Positions 25,218 through 32,936 of a stretch of 39,493 nt of DNA are shown one piece after another. The stretch is from Actinomycetes bacterium (GTDB lineage Bacteria > Actinomycetota > Actinomycetes > Actinomycetales > Dermatophilaceae): the NCBI GenBank assembly GCA_029552065.1, contig JAKPEG010000220.1, positions 1 to 39,493 of the forward strand, read 5' to 3'. Position 1 is the first letter of the stretch. The number at the start of each line of letters is the position of its first letter. Under the pieces are notes generated by a model. It was not told where the DNA came from and searched no databases. It saw nothing but the letters and a program-made list of their open reading frames with translations. Made by a program: the position numbers and the translations under genes.

Positions 25218-25931
25218 GTGTCAAGAGGTATGCCGTCCACCCCGACCGCCCCCAAGGGCGCCGCCACGGGCGCCGCCCCCGCGCGCGCCGCGCGGGCCGA
25301 GGCGCGGCGGGCACAGATCCTCGCCGCGGCCACCGACCTCATGCAGGAGAGCGGCTACCACGCGATGTCGATGCAGGACCTCGCCGAGCGCGCAGGGATC
25401 AGCGTCGGGCTGGCCTATCAATATTTCGGCGGCAAGGAGGACCTCCTGCGTGCCGTCGTCGTCGACATCCTCGAAGACTTCCGGGCCCAAGTGCCGGCCG
25501 CGATCGCCGTCGCCGGCGGCGACCCGGTCGCCCGGGTGACCGCCGGCATCGCGGCCTTCTGCGCGGTCATCGACACCAAGCGCGCCGGGGCCCGCCTGGC
25601 CTACCGGGAGAGCCAGACCCTGCCCCCCGAGGGCCGTGCCCTGCTCCAGCGGCTCGAGCAGGAGACGAACGAGCCACTGCGTGAGGCGATCCTCGACGGC
25701 ATCGAGGCTGGCGTCTTCCGGCCGGTCGACCCGGAGCTCGTCGTCCACGACGTGGTGATGATCGCGCACGGGTGGGCGCTCAAGCACTGGCACCTGGGGC
25801 AGCGGATGAGCCTGGCCGACTACGTCGCCGGGCAGACCGACCTCGTCCTCGCGGCGATCATGGCACCGGCAGGCCCGGCGGCCTTTCGGAGTGCGGAATC
25901 GACCTCCCCAACGGGACCTTCGGCGCGGTAG
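25218..25931 (+). CDS. TetR-family transcriptional regulator
   Basis: A 237-aa repressor. After an Ala/Pro-rich N-terminal tail comes the TetR helix-turn-helix: RRAQILAAATDLMQESGYHAMSMQDLAERAGISVGLAYQYFGGKEDLLRAVV. The C-terminal ligand domain (FCAVIDTKRAGARLAYRESQTLP..., VHDVVMIAHGWALKHWHL) is of the kind common in acyl-CoA-responsive members. GTG 25218 is placed seven bases after the predicted -10, giving a leaderless mRNA; ATG 25209 and ATG 25230 are in-frame alternatives. It is divergent from the badI operon across a perfect palindrome and probably represses both arms until an alicyclic acyl-CoA binds. The ligand is inferred. Confidence 0.88.
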   Translation: MSRGMPSTPTAPKGAATGAAPARAARAEARRAQILAAATDLMQESGYHAMSMQDLAERAGISVGLAYQYFGGKEDLLRAVVVDILEDFRAQVPAAIAVAGGDPVARVTAGIAAFCAVIDTKRAGARLAYRESQTLPPEGRALLQRLEQETNEPLREAILDGIEAGVFRPVDPELVVHDVVMIAHGWALKHWHLGQRMSLADYVAGQTDLVLAAIMAPAGPAAFRSAESTSPTGPSAR

Positions 25932-25975
25932 GTTGCGGGCACCCGCCCCATCCAGAGCGCCCTGGAGGCTGCCGT

Positions 25976-26326
25976 ATGCCGCCCACCGCAAGTGTGGCCG
26001 AGGTCGCCACCGAGCGACCCGCCCGCTACGGGCGCCAGTTGGTCTCCCACTTGGGCCGCAAGGCCGGCGGCGAATGGTCGGCCGAGCACGACACCGGCTG
26101 GATCACCCTCGGCGAGGGCCGGGCCGAGGTGTCCTGCACCCCGGGCGTCCTGCACCTGCAGGTGAGCATTCCCGCGCACCCCGAGCAGCTCCCGCGACTC
26201 GAGGATGTCGTCGGGCGTCACCTCGTGCGCTTCGGCAGCAAGGACGAGCTCGTCGTGACCTGGACCCGCGCCGACGGCAGCGTCGGCAGCACCCAGCGCG
26301 GCGAGGGCACCGACGACGAGACGTGA
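25976..26326 (+). CDS. DUF2218 domain protein, 116 aa
   Basis: A small soluble protein matching DUF2218: ATERPARYGRQLVSHLGRKAGGEWSAEHDTGWITLGEGRAEVSCTPGVLHLQVSIPAHPEQLPRLEDVVGRHLVRFGSKDELVVTW spans almost its whole length. GGAGG lies about seven bases before the ATG at 25976, and a GTATGCCG copy includes the start codon itself. It sits between tetR and the first acyl-CoA ligase, with only nine bases to the latter, so it is co-transcribed. DUF2218 proteins have no settled function; some accompany iron/siderophore genes. Here the context is acyl-CoA metabolism. Confidence 0.85.
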   Translation: MPPTASVAEVATERPARYGRQLVSHLGRKAGGEWSAEHDTGWITLGEGRAEVSCTPGVLHLQVSIPAHPEQLPRLEDVVGRHLVRFGSKDELVVTWTRADGSVGSTQRGEGTDDET

Positions 26327-26335
26327 GGGGAAGCC

Positions 26336-27853
26336 ATGCGTGACTTCGGCGTCGGCGCCTGGCCGGCACGGGTGGCTCGACAGCGGCCGCACGCGCAGGC
26401 CTTCCTCTACCGGGACCACTTCACGACCTTCGCCGAGGTCGCCGAACGAACCGCCCGCATCGCCTCCGTCCTGCGCGCCCACGGGATCGGGCGCGGCGAC
26501 CGGGTCGCCTACCTGGGCCACAACTCCGCCCTGTTCGCCGAGGTGCTCTTCGCGACCGCACGGCTCGGTGCCGTCATCGTCCCGCTCAACACCCGGCTGG
26601 CGCCGCGCGAGACGGCATACATCCTCGGCGACTGCACGCCCTCGCTGCTCGTGTGGGCACCGCCCTTCGGCGGGATCGTCCAGGACCCGCAGGTGGCCGC
26701 GCTCGGCATCCCGACGATCGAGGTGGGAGACGACCCGTTCACCGGGCCGCTGGCGACCCTGATCGCCCAGGCCTCACCCGATCCGATCGACGAGCCGATC
26801 GACCACGACGACCTGTTCATGATCCAGTACACGAGCGGGACGAGCGGCCACCCCAAGGGGGTGATGATGTCGCACGGCAACGTCACGTGGAACGTCCTGC
26901 ACGCGATCCTCGACGTCGACCTGCGGATCGGCACCGTCTCACTCGTCGCGGCACCGATGTTCCACACGGCCTCGCTCAACATGCACTTCCTGCCGACCTT
27001 CCTCAAGGGCGGCCTCTCGATCATCGAGGAGAGCTGGCGGGACGAGCGAGTGCTCGACCTCATCGAGGAGCACCGGGTCACCTATCTCTCCGGCGTCACC
27101 GCCGTCTACGAGTCGCTCACCCGCTCGCCGCGGTGGCCCACGGCGGACCTGTCCTCGGTCACCGTGGCGATGTCCGGCGGATCGCCGCTGCCCGAGTCGC
27201 TCCTCATGACGTATGCCGCGCGCGGCATCGCCATCGCGCAGGCCTACGGCCTCACCGAGTCCTCGCCGGGAGTGGTGATCCTGCGTCCGCAGGACGCCGT
27301 CCGCAAGCTCGGGTCGGCCGGGTCGCCGCACACCTTCGTCGACCTGCGGATCGTGCGCCCCGACCTCACCCCGGTCGACACCGGCGAGGTGGGCGAGGTG
27401 CTCGTGCAAGGACCCAACGTGACGAAGGGCTACTGGCACAACGAGCCAGCGACCCGGGCGGCGTTCGTCGACGGCATCTGGCTGCGCACCGGGGATCTGG
27501 CGCGGATGGACGAGGACGGCTTCCTCACCATCGTCGACCGGCTCAAGGACATGATCATCTCCGGCGGCGAGAACATCTACCCGGCCGAGGTCGAGGGGGT
27601 CATCGTCTCCCACCCCGCGGTGATCGAAGCGGCGGTGATCGGCGTCCCCGACCCCCGCTGGGGTGAGGTGGGGCGCGCGGTGATCGCCGTCGCGCCCGGG
27701 GCGAGGGTCACCGAGGACGAGCTGTTGGGCTTCCTCGACGGCAAGATCGCCCGCTACAAGATCCCCAAGTCGGTGATCGTCGTGGAGGCACTCCCCCACA
27801 ACGCCGCGGGGAAGCTGCTCAAGCGCCAAGTGAAGGACGAGTTCGGCAACTGA
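26336..27853 (+). CDS. Acyl-CoA synthetase (ANL superfamily), copy 1
   Basis: A 505-aa AMP-forming acyl-CoA ligase. YTSGTSGHPKG (Tyr165 on) is the P-loop. APMFHTASLNMHFLPTFLKGG, YGLTESSPG (adenine-binding), IWLRTGDLARMDEDGFLTIVDRLKDMIISGGENIYPAEVE (hinge) and HNAAGKLLKR with Lys493 (adenylation lysine) complete the set. It would activate a free carboxylate as an acyl-adenylate and then a CoA thioester. Adjacent to badI/H/aliB-like genes, a cyclohexanecarboxylate-type or other hydrophobic acid is the likely substrate, taking the role of AliA. A near-identical-length paralogue follows 67 bases downstream. Substrate specificity cannot be read from sequence. Confidence 0.88.
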   Translation: MRDFGVGAWPARVARQRPHAQAFLYRDHFTTFAEVAERTARIASVLRAHGIGRGDRVAYLGHNSALFAEVLFATARLGAVIVPLNTRLAPRETAYILGDCTPSLLVWAPPFGGIVQDPQVAALGIPTIEVGDDPFTGPLATLIAQASPDPIDEPIDHDDLFMIQYTSGTSGHPKGVMMSHGNVTWNVLHAILDVDLRIGTVSLVAAPMFHTASLNMHFLPTFLKGGLSIIEESWRDERVLDLIEEHRVTYLSGVTAVYESLTRSPRWPTADLSSVTVAMSGGSPLPESLLMTYAARGIAIAQAYGLTESSPGVVILRPQDAVRKLGSAGSPHTFVDLRIVRPDLTPVDTGEVGEVLVQGPNVTKGYWHNEPATRAAFVDGIWLRTGDLARMDEDGFLTIVDRLKDMIISGGENIYPAEVEGVIVSHPAVIEAAVIGVPDPRWGEVGRAVIAVAPGARVTEDELLGFLDGKIARYKIPKSVIVVEALPHNAAGKLLKRQVKDEFGN

Positions 27854-27920
27854 CGGGATCGGCGAGCGACCGGCATACCGGCCGGGGGTCGCGGACGGAC
27901 GAACAAGGGAGAGAGCACGG

Positions 27921-29438
27921 ATGCGTGACTTCGGAATCGGTTCCTGGCCGACGCGGGTGGCCCGCACGCGCCCCGACGGCGTGGCCATGATCCACTTCGG
28001 CGTGTCGACGACCTTCGCCGAGGTCGCCGAGCGGACGGCCCGGCTCGCAAACGCACTGCGGGCCAAGGGGATCGGACGGGGCGACCGGATCGCCTACCTC
28101 GGCCACAACTCGAGTGCGCTCGCCGAAACCCTGTTCGCTGCCGCCCGTCTCGGAGCCGTGTTCGTCCCGCTCAACACGCGACTCGCGCCGCCTGAGACGG
28201 CATACATCCTGCGCGACTGTGAGCCCTCGCTGTTCGTGTGGGGACCCTCGTTCGAGAACACCGTCGAGCACCCGGACGTCAAGGCGCTGGGGATCCCCAC
28301 CGTTGCCGTGGGCGAGGACCCCCGGGCGGGCGAGTTCGAGGCGCTGCTGCGCTCGGGCGACCCGACGCCCCTCGACGAGCCGATCAGCCACGACGACCTC
28401 GTGATGATCCAGTACACGAGCGGGACGAGCGGGCATCCCAAGGGCGTGATGATGACCCACGGCAACATCACGTGGAACGTCCTGCACGTCATCCTCGACA
28501 TGGACCTCACCCAGGGGACGGTCGCGCTCGTCGCGGCGCCGATGTTCCACACGGCGGGGCTCAACGTCCACTTCCTGCCGACCTTCCTCAAGGGCGGGAC
28601 CGCGCTCATCGAGGAGAGCTGGCGCCCGGAGCGGATGCTCGACCTCATCGCCGAGCACCGGGTCACCTACCTGTTCGGGGTCACCTCGATGTACCAGTCG
28701 CTGGCCCAGTCGCCGCGCTGGGCGGAGGCCGATCTGTCCTCGGTGAGCGTCGCCGAGTCGGGCGGCTCCCCGCTGCCCGAGGTGCTCCTGCGCACCTACG
28801 CCGACCGCGGGGTGGCGATCATCCAGGGCTTCGGGCTCACCGAGTCCTCCCCGGGAGCCACGATCCTGCCGCCGGCAGACACCGTGCGCAAGCTCGGCTC
28901 GGCCGGCCTGCCGCACACCTTCGCCGACGCCCGGATCGTGCGCCCGGACTTCACCACCGCCGACGTCGACGAGGTCGGCGAGATCCTCGTCCAGGGCCCC
29001 AACGTGACGAAGGGCTACTGGCGCAACGAGGAGGCGACCAAGGCGGCCTTCGTCGACGGCGACTGGTTGCGCACCGGCGACCTCGCCCGGGTCGACGCCG
29101 ACGGCTACATCTACATCGTCGACCGGCTCAAGGACATGATCATCTCCGGCGGCGAGAACGTCTACCCGGCCGAGGTCGAGGCGGCGATCGTGGCACATCC
29201 CGCGGTCGACGAGGCGGCGGTCATCGGCGTGCCGGACGCCCGCTGGGGCGAGGTGGGACGCGCCGTCGTCACCCTCCGCCCGGGAGCCAGCCTCACCCCC
29301 GAGGAACTGCTCGGCTTCCTCGACGGGCGGATCGCGCGCTACAAGATCCCCAAGAGTGCGGTCATCGTCGAGGCGTTGCCGCACAACGCCTCCGGCAAGC
29401 TCGTCAAGCGCACGGTGAAGGAGCAGTTCTCCGACTGA
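27921..29438 (+). CDS. Acyl-CoA synthetase (ANL superfamily), copy 2
   Basis: A 505-aa paralogue of the preceding gene, alignable end to end without visible gaps. It shares the MRDFGxGxWPxRVAR start, FAEVAERTAR, GDRxAYLGHNS, YTSGTSGHPKG, TFLKGG, YGLTESSPG-type (here FGLTESSPG), RLKDMIISGGEN and HNASGKLVKR (Lys493) blocks. Clear differences cluster in the substrate region (LMTYAARGIAIAQA versus LRTYADRGVAIIQG; SVTVAMSGG versus SVSVAESGG), suggesting a tandem duplication that has begun to specialise. GGGAGAGAG precedes the ATG. It ends the rightward transcript; repeats follow it. Confidence 0.88.
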   Translation: MRDFGIGSWPTRVARTRPDGVAMIHFGVSTTFAEVAERTARLANALRAKGIGRGDRIAYLGHNSSALAETLFAAARLGAVFVPLNTRLAPPETAYILRDCEPSLFVWGPSFENTVEHPDVKALGIPTVAVGEDPRAGEFEALLRSGDPTPLDEPISHDDLVMIQYTSGTSGHPKGVMMTHGNITWNVLHVILDMDLTQGTVALVAAPMFHTAGLNVHFLPTFLKGGTALIEESWRPERMLDLIAEHRVTYLFGVTSMYQSLAQSPRWAEADLSSVSVAESGGSPLPEVLLRTYADRGVAIIQGFGLTESSPGATILPPADTVRKLGSAGLPHTFADARIVRPDFTTADVDEVGEILVQGPNVTKGYWRNEEATKAAFVDGDWLRTGDLARVDADGYIYIVDRLKDMIISGGENVYPAEVEAAIVAHPAVDEAAVIGVPDARWGEVGRAVVTLRPGASLTPEELLGFLDGRIARYKIPKSAVIVEALPHNASGKLVKRTVKEQFSD

Positions 29439-29482
29439 CCTTCCCGGCCTCCACCCGCAGGACAGTCGGCTGGTTTGCGCCT

Positions 29483-29590
29483 CGATTGGCCGTTCTGCGC
29501 CTCGATTGGCCCGTTCCTCGCGGCCAATCGCCGTGCACCCGGCCAATCGCCGTGCGCCTGGCCAATCGGCTGTGGACGTCCGGCCAGTCG
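29483..29590. repeat. Intergenic cluster of GATTGGCC/GGCCAATC units
   Basis: CGATTGGCC occurs at 29483-29491 and 29503-29511 (20-base period). GGCCAATCG then occurs at 29522-29530, 29541-29549 and 29560-29568, with a variant at 29582-29590 (steps of 19, 19 and 22). Flanks are also repeated (GCGCCT before the first pair, CCGTGC after the second set). The inner copies can form a 9-base stem around a 10-base loop. The cluster fills most of the 184-base gap between convergent genes and has a relative near 37.8 kb. Confidence 0.85.
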
Positions 29591-29622
29591 CCTGGTCACG
29601 GCAGCGCGACGCCGCCTGAGGG

Positions 29623-30669
29623 TCAGGCGGTCAGCCGGAACACCGATCCCGAGCTGCCCTGGACCCACGACTCCGGAAGGGCCGCTGCCAGGGCGTGTTG
29701 GGCGCGCCAGCCGGTGCAGTGACCGGGCACGACGAGATCGGGCGCCAACGCCGACAGCGCCTCGACGGTCGGCGCGATGATCGGCTCGAAGGCCGGACCA
29801 CCGAGGTGGAAGCCCCCGAGCAGTCCCGAGAGCCTGGACTCCCCGGTGAGCCGCAGGGCATGACGCGCGATGTTGACGACGCCGGCATGGCCGCACCCGG
29901 TGACGACGAGCAGCCCACGGCCTCGGACGTTGACGACGATGGCCTGGTCGTCGACGACGAGCGGGTCGTGCTGCCAGGCGGTGCCGTCCCACGCCTGGTG
30001 CGGGGGCGGCATACCCCGCTCGAACTCGGTCGTCCGGTCGATCTCGCCGGTGACGAGGACGCAGCCGTCGAAGAGCAGCGACGGCTGGCGCCGCTCGATC
30101 ACCTCGAAGCCCTCCGCGGCGAGCGTGGGCTTGCGCAACACGGGGAAGCGCAACTCACCGTCCGGGAAGGCGAACCGGCGCGGGGTCCACGCGAAGGGGT
30201 GGATCGTGAGCGGCATACCCGCGCGTGGGAGTCGACGCGCGAGCCCCGCGAGGCCACCCACGTGGTCGAAGTGTCCGTGGCTGAGCACGACCGCCTCGAT
30301 GGCGGACAGGTCGGCGCCGATCCGGTCGGCGTTGTCGACGATCCCGTGCGGCGACGTGCCTGCGTCGAAGAGCAGGGTCGAGGTGCGCGCGCCCCGGCGG
30401 ACGGTCACGAGCACCGAGAAGCCGTGCTCGGCGCGCAGCCCGACCACCGCCTGTCCGTCGACGAAGTGGGCGGCCGGTTCGCGGCCCCGGTCCAGCGGCG
30501 CGCGGGTGACGTAGCGCCCGTCGGGCAGCAGTCCGTCGTAGACGTTCTCCATGAGGCTGGTGACGACGACCTCGTCGACCGGCTCGAGCGCGATCGGGTC
30601 GACCGCCTCTCCCTCGACGGGACGGGGCATGGTGTCGCCAGCGCGCCAGCCGTCCGAGCATTCACACAC
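29623..30669 (-). CDS. MBL-fold hydrolase, dihydropteroate-synthase-like (COG1237) type
   Basis: A 348-aa metallo-beta-lactamase-fold protein. VVLSHGHFDHVGGLAGL (around residue 128) is the HxHxDH motif. VVTGCGHAGVVNIARHALR and LLGGFHLGGPAFEPI are characteristic of the archaeal/bacterial subfamily related to 7,8-dihydropterin-6-methyl-4-aminobenzene-5'-phosphate synthase, and VVPGHCTGWRAQHAL follows. The GTG at 30669 was chosen because GAGGAGG lies five bases upstream; the ATG at 30630 lacks such a signal. It is the last gene of a three-gene leftward operon, 27 bases after the SDR. The true substrate is unknown; the family name reflects only one characterised member. Confidence 0.82.
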   Translation of the reverse strand: MCECSDGWRAGDTMPRPVEGEAVDPIALEPVDEVVVTSLMENVYDGLLPDGRYVTRAPLDRGREPAAHFVDGQAVVGLRAEHGFSVLVTVRRGARTSTLLFDAGTSPHGIVDNADRIGADLSAIEAVVLSHGHFDHVGGLAGLARRLPRAGMPLTIHPFAWTPRRFAFPDGELRFPVLRKPTLAAEGFEVIERRQPSLLFDGCVLVTGEIDRTTEFERGMPPPHQAWDGTAWQHDPLVVDDQAIVVNVRGRGLLVVTGCGHAGVVNIARHALRLTGESRLSGLLGGFHLGGPAFEPIIAPTVEALSALAPDLVVPGHCTGWRAQHALAAALPESWVQGSSGSVFRLTA

Positions 30670-30696
30670 GTCGGCCTCCTCGGTCGCGGGGTCCCC

Positions 30697-31572
30697 TCAG
30701 CTGCGCGTGACGCGTCCCGGTCCGAGGGCACGCTCGAGTCGGGCGGCCAGGCGCGGAGCACCCGAGGGGGCCAGCCGCACGAGGGCGTCCATGGCCCGGG
30801 CGTCACCGCCGACCAGGATCCGCCCGCGGCCCGCGGCCACCCCGTCGAGGATGATCGTCGCGGCCCGCACGGGGTCCATCCGTAGCAGTCGGTCGTGGTA
30901 GCGACGCACCCGCGCGGCCGCGGCGTCGTCGAGCGGCCGGTCCGATGCCTGGGTCCGGGACAGCGCCGACAGCGCGATCCCGGTGCGGACGCCGCCCGGA
31001 TGCACGACGGTCACCCGCACGGGCAGCCGATCGCGCACGACCTCGCCGCGCAGCGCCTCGGTGAAGCCGCGGACCGCGAACTTCGCCGTGCAATAGCCGG
31101 CCAGCCCCGGCTGGGCGAACAGCCCGTTGAGGCTCGAGATGTTGACGATCTGCCCGGCGCCCGAGGCGACCAGGTGCGGCAGGAACTCCTTGCTCCCGTG
31201 GATGACCCCCCAGAGGTCGACGTCGATGACCCGCTCGAGGTCCGCGTAGTCCGCCTCGAGCACGCTGCGTGGCGCCCCCGCGATCCCCGCGTTGTTGTAG
31301 ATCTCGTGGACGACGCCGAAGCGCTCGACCGTCGCCTGCGCGTAGGTCGCCACGGCCACCCGGTCGGTGACGTCGACCCGGGTGGCGAGCACCGGCGCGC
31401 CCAGGGCGGTCACCCGCTCGGCCGTCTCGGCGAGGCCCGCCTCGTCGAGATCGCTCACCGACAGCCGCGCCCCACGCTTGGCCAGCTCGTAGGCGAGCGC
31501 CCGGCCGATCCCCGAGCCCGCACCCGTCACGGCCGCCACCCGGCCCTCGACCCGGCCCACGACTGCGCTCAT
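30697..31572 (-). CDS. Short-chain dehydrogenase/reductase, 291 aa
   Basis: A classical-type SDR with NAD(P)-binding VTGAGSGIGRALAYELAKRGARLSVSDLDEAG (14-45), NNAGIAGAPRSV, and the catalytic arrangement NISSLNGLFAQPGLAGYCTAKFAVRGFTEAL (Ser, Tyr, Lys), then VHPGGVRTGI. A C-terminal extension (about 230-291) is Arg/Ala-rich. GAGGGGAG precedes the ATG at 31572, which overlaps the upstream hydrolase stop by four bases (ATGA), showing translational coupling. Likely oxidises or reduces a lipid-like alcohol/ketone in concert with the hydrolase; substrate unknown. Confidence 0.87.
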   Translation of the reverse strand: MSAVVGRVEGRVAAVTGAGSGIGRALAYELAKRGARLSVSDLDEAGLAETAERVTALGAPVLATRVDVTDRVAVATYAQATVERFGVVHEIYNNAGIAGAPRSVLEADYADLERVIDVDLWGVIHGSKEFLPHLVASGAGQIVNISSLNGLFAQPGLAGYCTAKFAVRGFTEALRGEVVRDRLPVRVTVVHPGGVRTGIALSALSRTQASDRPLDDAAAARVRRYHDRLLRMDPVRAATIILDGVAAGRGRILVGGDARAMDALVRLAPSGAPRLAARLERALGPGRVTRS

Positions 31573-32576
31573 CGGACGCTCCCCTCGACACCAGCCGGTA
31601 TGCCGCCCGCAGCCTCGGCCGCCGCGGCCGCAGCTCCCGCCGCGGCTGCACTCGGCGCCCCGACCGGCAGCACCGCCCCACCGGCCGGATGGGCCCGGAC
31701 GTGGTCGACGATGAGCCCGACGAGCTGCGGAGTGAGGCCGGGGGCGATGTGGTGGCGCATGCCTTCGATCGTCACGAGCCGGGCAGCCGGGATCGCCGCC
31801 GCCGTTGCCGCGCCGCCGGAGGGGTCGACCATGAGGTCGCGCTCCCCGTGGATGACGAGAGTCGGGGCGGTGATCCGCCGCAGCAGGGCGGTCCGGTCGC
31901 CGGTGCGCAACATCGCGTTGACCTGGCGCACGACACCCCCGGTGACCTGGCCGTCGGCGCGCTCCCACAGTCCCTTGGCCCAGGCCGTCTCCACCGCCTC
32001 GTCGATCGGATAGGTCGCCGAGCCGATGTGGCGGATCATCGCGAGGTACTGACCGGCATACTCCTCGGCGGTGCGCGGGCGACGGTGGGCGAGCAGGCGC
32101 CTCGACGACGGGTCGGGCTGGCCGATCCCGCGCGCGCCGGTGTTGGAGTACATCGAGACGAACGTCGCGACCTTGTCCGGACGGGTCGCCGCGAGCACCT
32201 GCCCGATCATCCCGCCGAGCGACGTGCCCAGGACGTGCGCGCGGGCGATGCCCAGCCGGTCGAGGAGGACGACGAGGTCGGCCGCGAGGTCGCGCAGGTC
32301 GAAGCCGCCGGGTGTCGGGCGGCCGAGCAGCCAGCGACGCCGCGGCGGCATCGGGCCGGGCTGGCGGGTCGAGCGGCCGATGTCGCGACCGTCGAGGACG
32401 ACGACCCGCAGGCCGGCCTCGGTGAGCCCCCGGACGAAGCCGTCCGGCCACGAGGTGAGGTCGAGGCTCAGCCCGGCGATGAGCACGATCGGCTCGCCGT
32501 CGGGCTCGCCGAGCACCCGATAGCACAGGGTGACGCCGTCGCCGACGTCGCAGAAGCGATCCGTTCCCTCCACCAC
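31569..32576 (-). CDS. Alpha/beta hydrolase, 335 aa
   Basis: A soluble alpha/beta-hydrolase. After CYRVLGEPDGEPIVLIAGLSLDLTSWPDGF come VLDGRDIGRS, the nucleophile elbow HVLGTSLGGMIGQVLA (Ser), PTLVIHGERDLMVDPSGG (Asp) and IEGMRHHIAPGL (His). The C-terminal 35 residues are almost all Ala/Gly/Pro. The start is the GTG at 32576 with GGAGG five bases upstream; an exact 15-base duplication places an equivalent site and start (32591) just before, so initiation may occur at either. First gene of the hydrolase-SDR-MBL operon. An esterase or lactonase role is plausible. Confidence 0.82.
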   Translation of the reverse strand: MVEGTDRFCDVGDGVTLCYRVLGEPDGEPIVLIAGLSLDLTSWPDGFVRGLTEAGLRVVVLDGRDIGRSTRQPGPMPPRRRWLLGRPTPGGFDLRDLAADLVVLLDRLGIARAHVLGTSLGGMIGQVLAATRPDKVATFVSMYSNTGARGIGQPDPSSRRLLAHRRPRTAEEYAGQYLAMIRHIGSATYPIDEAVETAWAKGLWERADGQVTGGVVRQVNAMLRTGDRTALLRRITAPTLVIHGERDLMVDPSGGAATAAAIPAARLVTIEGMRHHIAPGLTPQLVGLIVDHVRAHPAGGAVLPVGAPSAAAAGAAAAAAEAAGGIPAGVEGSVR

Positions 32577-32605
32577 ACGTCCCTCCACCACACGTCCCTC
32601 CGTCC
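32571..32605. repeat. Duplicated ribosome-binding-site/start module
   Basis: On the minus strand GGAGGGACGTGTGGT is present as two tandem copies (15-base period) immediately ahead of the hydrolase coding region, followed by a third GGAGGGA. Each copy brings its own Shine-Dalgarno and GTG-GTG start, in the same frame because 15 is a multiple of three. Confidence 0.8.
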
Positions 32606-32936
32606 CCGTCGCTCCGTCGTCGCCAGCCTCGCACACTCGCCTCGCGCGGCGACGCGCCCTGCCCAGCCACACTATGGGAAGGATTTCCGACCCTCTGGGG
32701 TGCGAAATCCTCCGCCGAGGGGCCGCCACGCCCCCCGGCGGCGCCGGCATACCGCGTGCCGTTCCTGGAAGGGGTGATCTTCGCCACACCACCGGGGACT
32801 GCAGCTTTCCCACCCGCGCAACCGGGCCTTTCGGCCCCTCTTCGCCGACGAGAGCCGTCGATAGTGTCGAATCTTCAGGGCCGCCGTCGATGCCGGTCCG
32901 CAGACAGCGCCGCCGCATCCCCAGGAGCCTACGACG
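32592..32936. other. 345-base gap between divergent hydrolase operon and glgP
   Basis: No convincing gene is present. It holds an 8-base inverted repeat AGGATTTC/GAAATCCT (32680-32687 and 32704-32711, 16-base spacer), one CGGCATAC octamer (32745), a small GGGCC-TTTC-GGCCC hairpin (32824-32837), and AGGAG at 32923 serving glgP. The region must contain both divergent promoters. The inverted repeat is the best candidate regulatory site. Confidence 0.5.
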
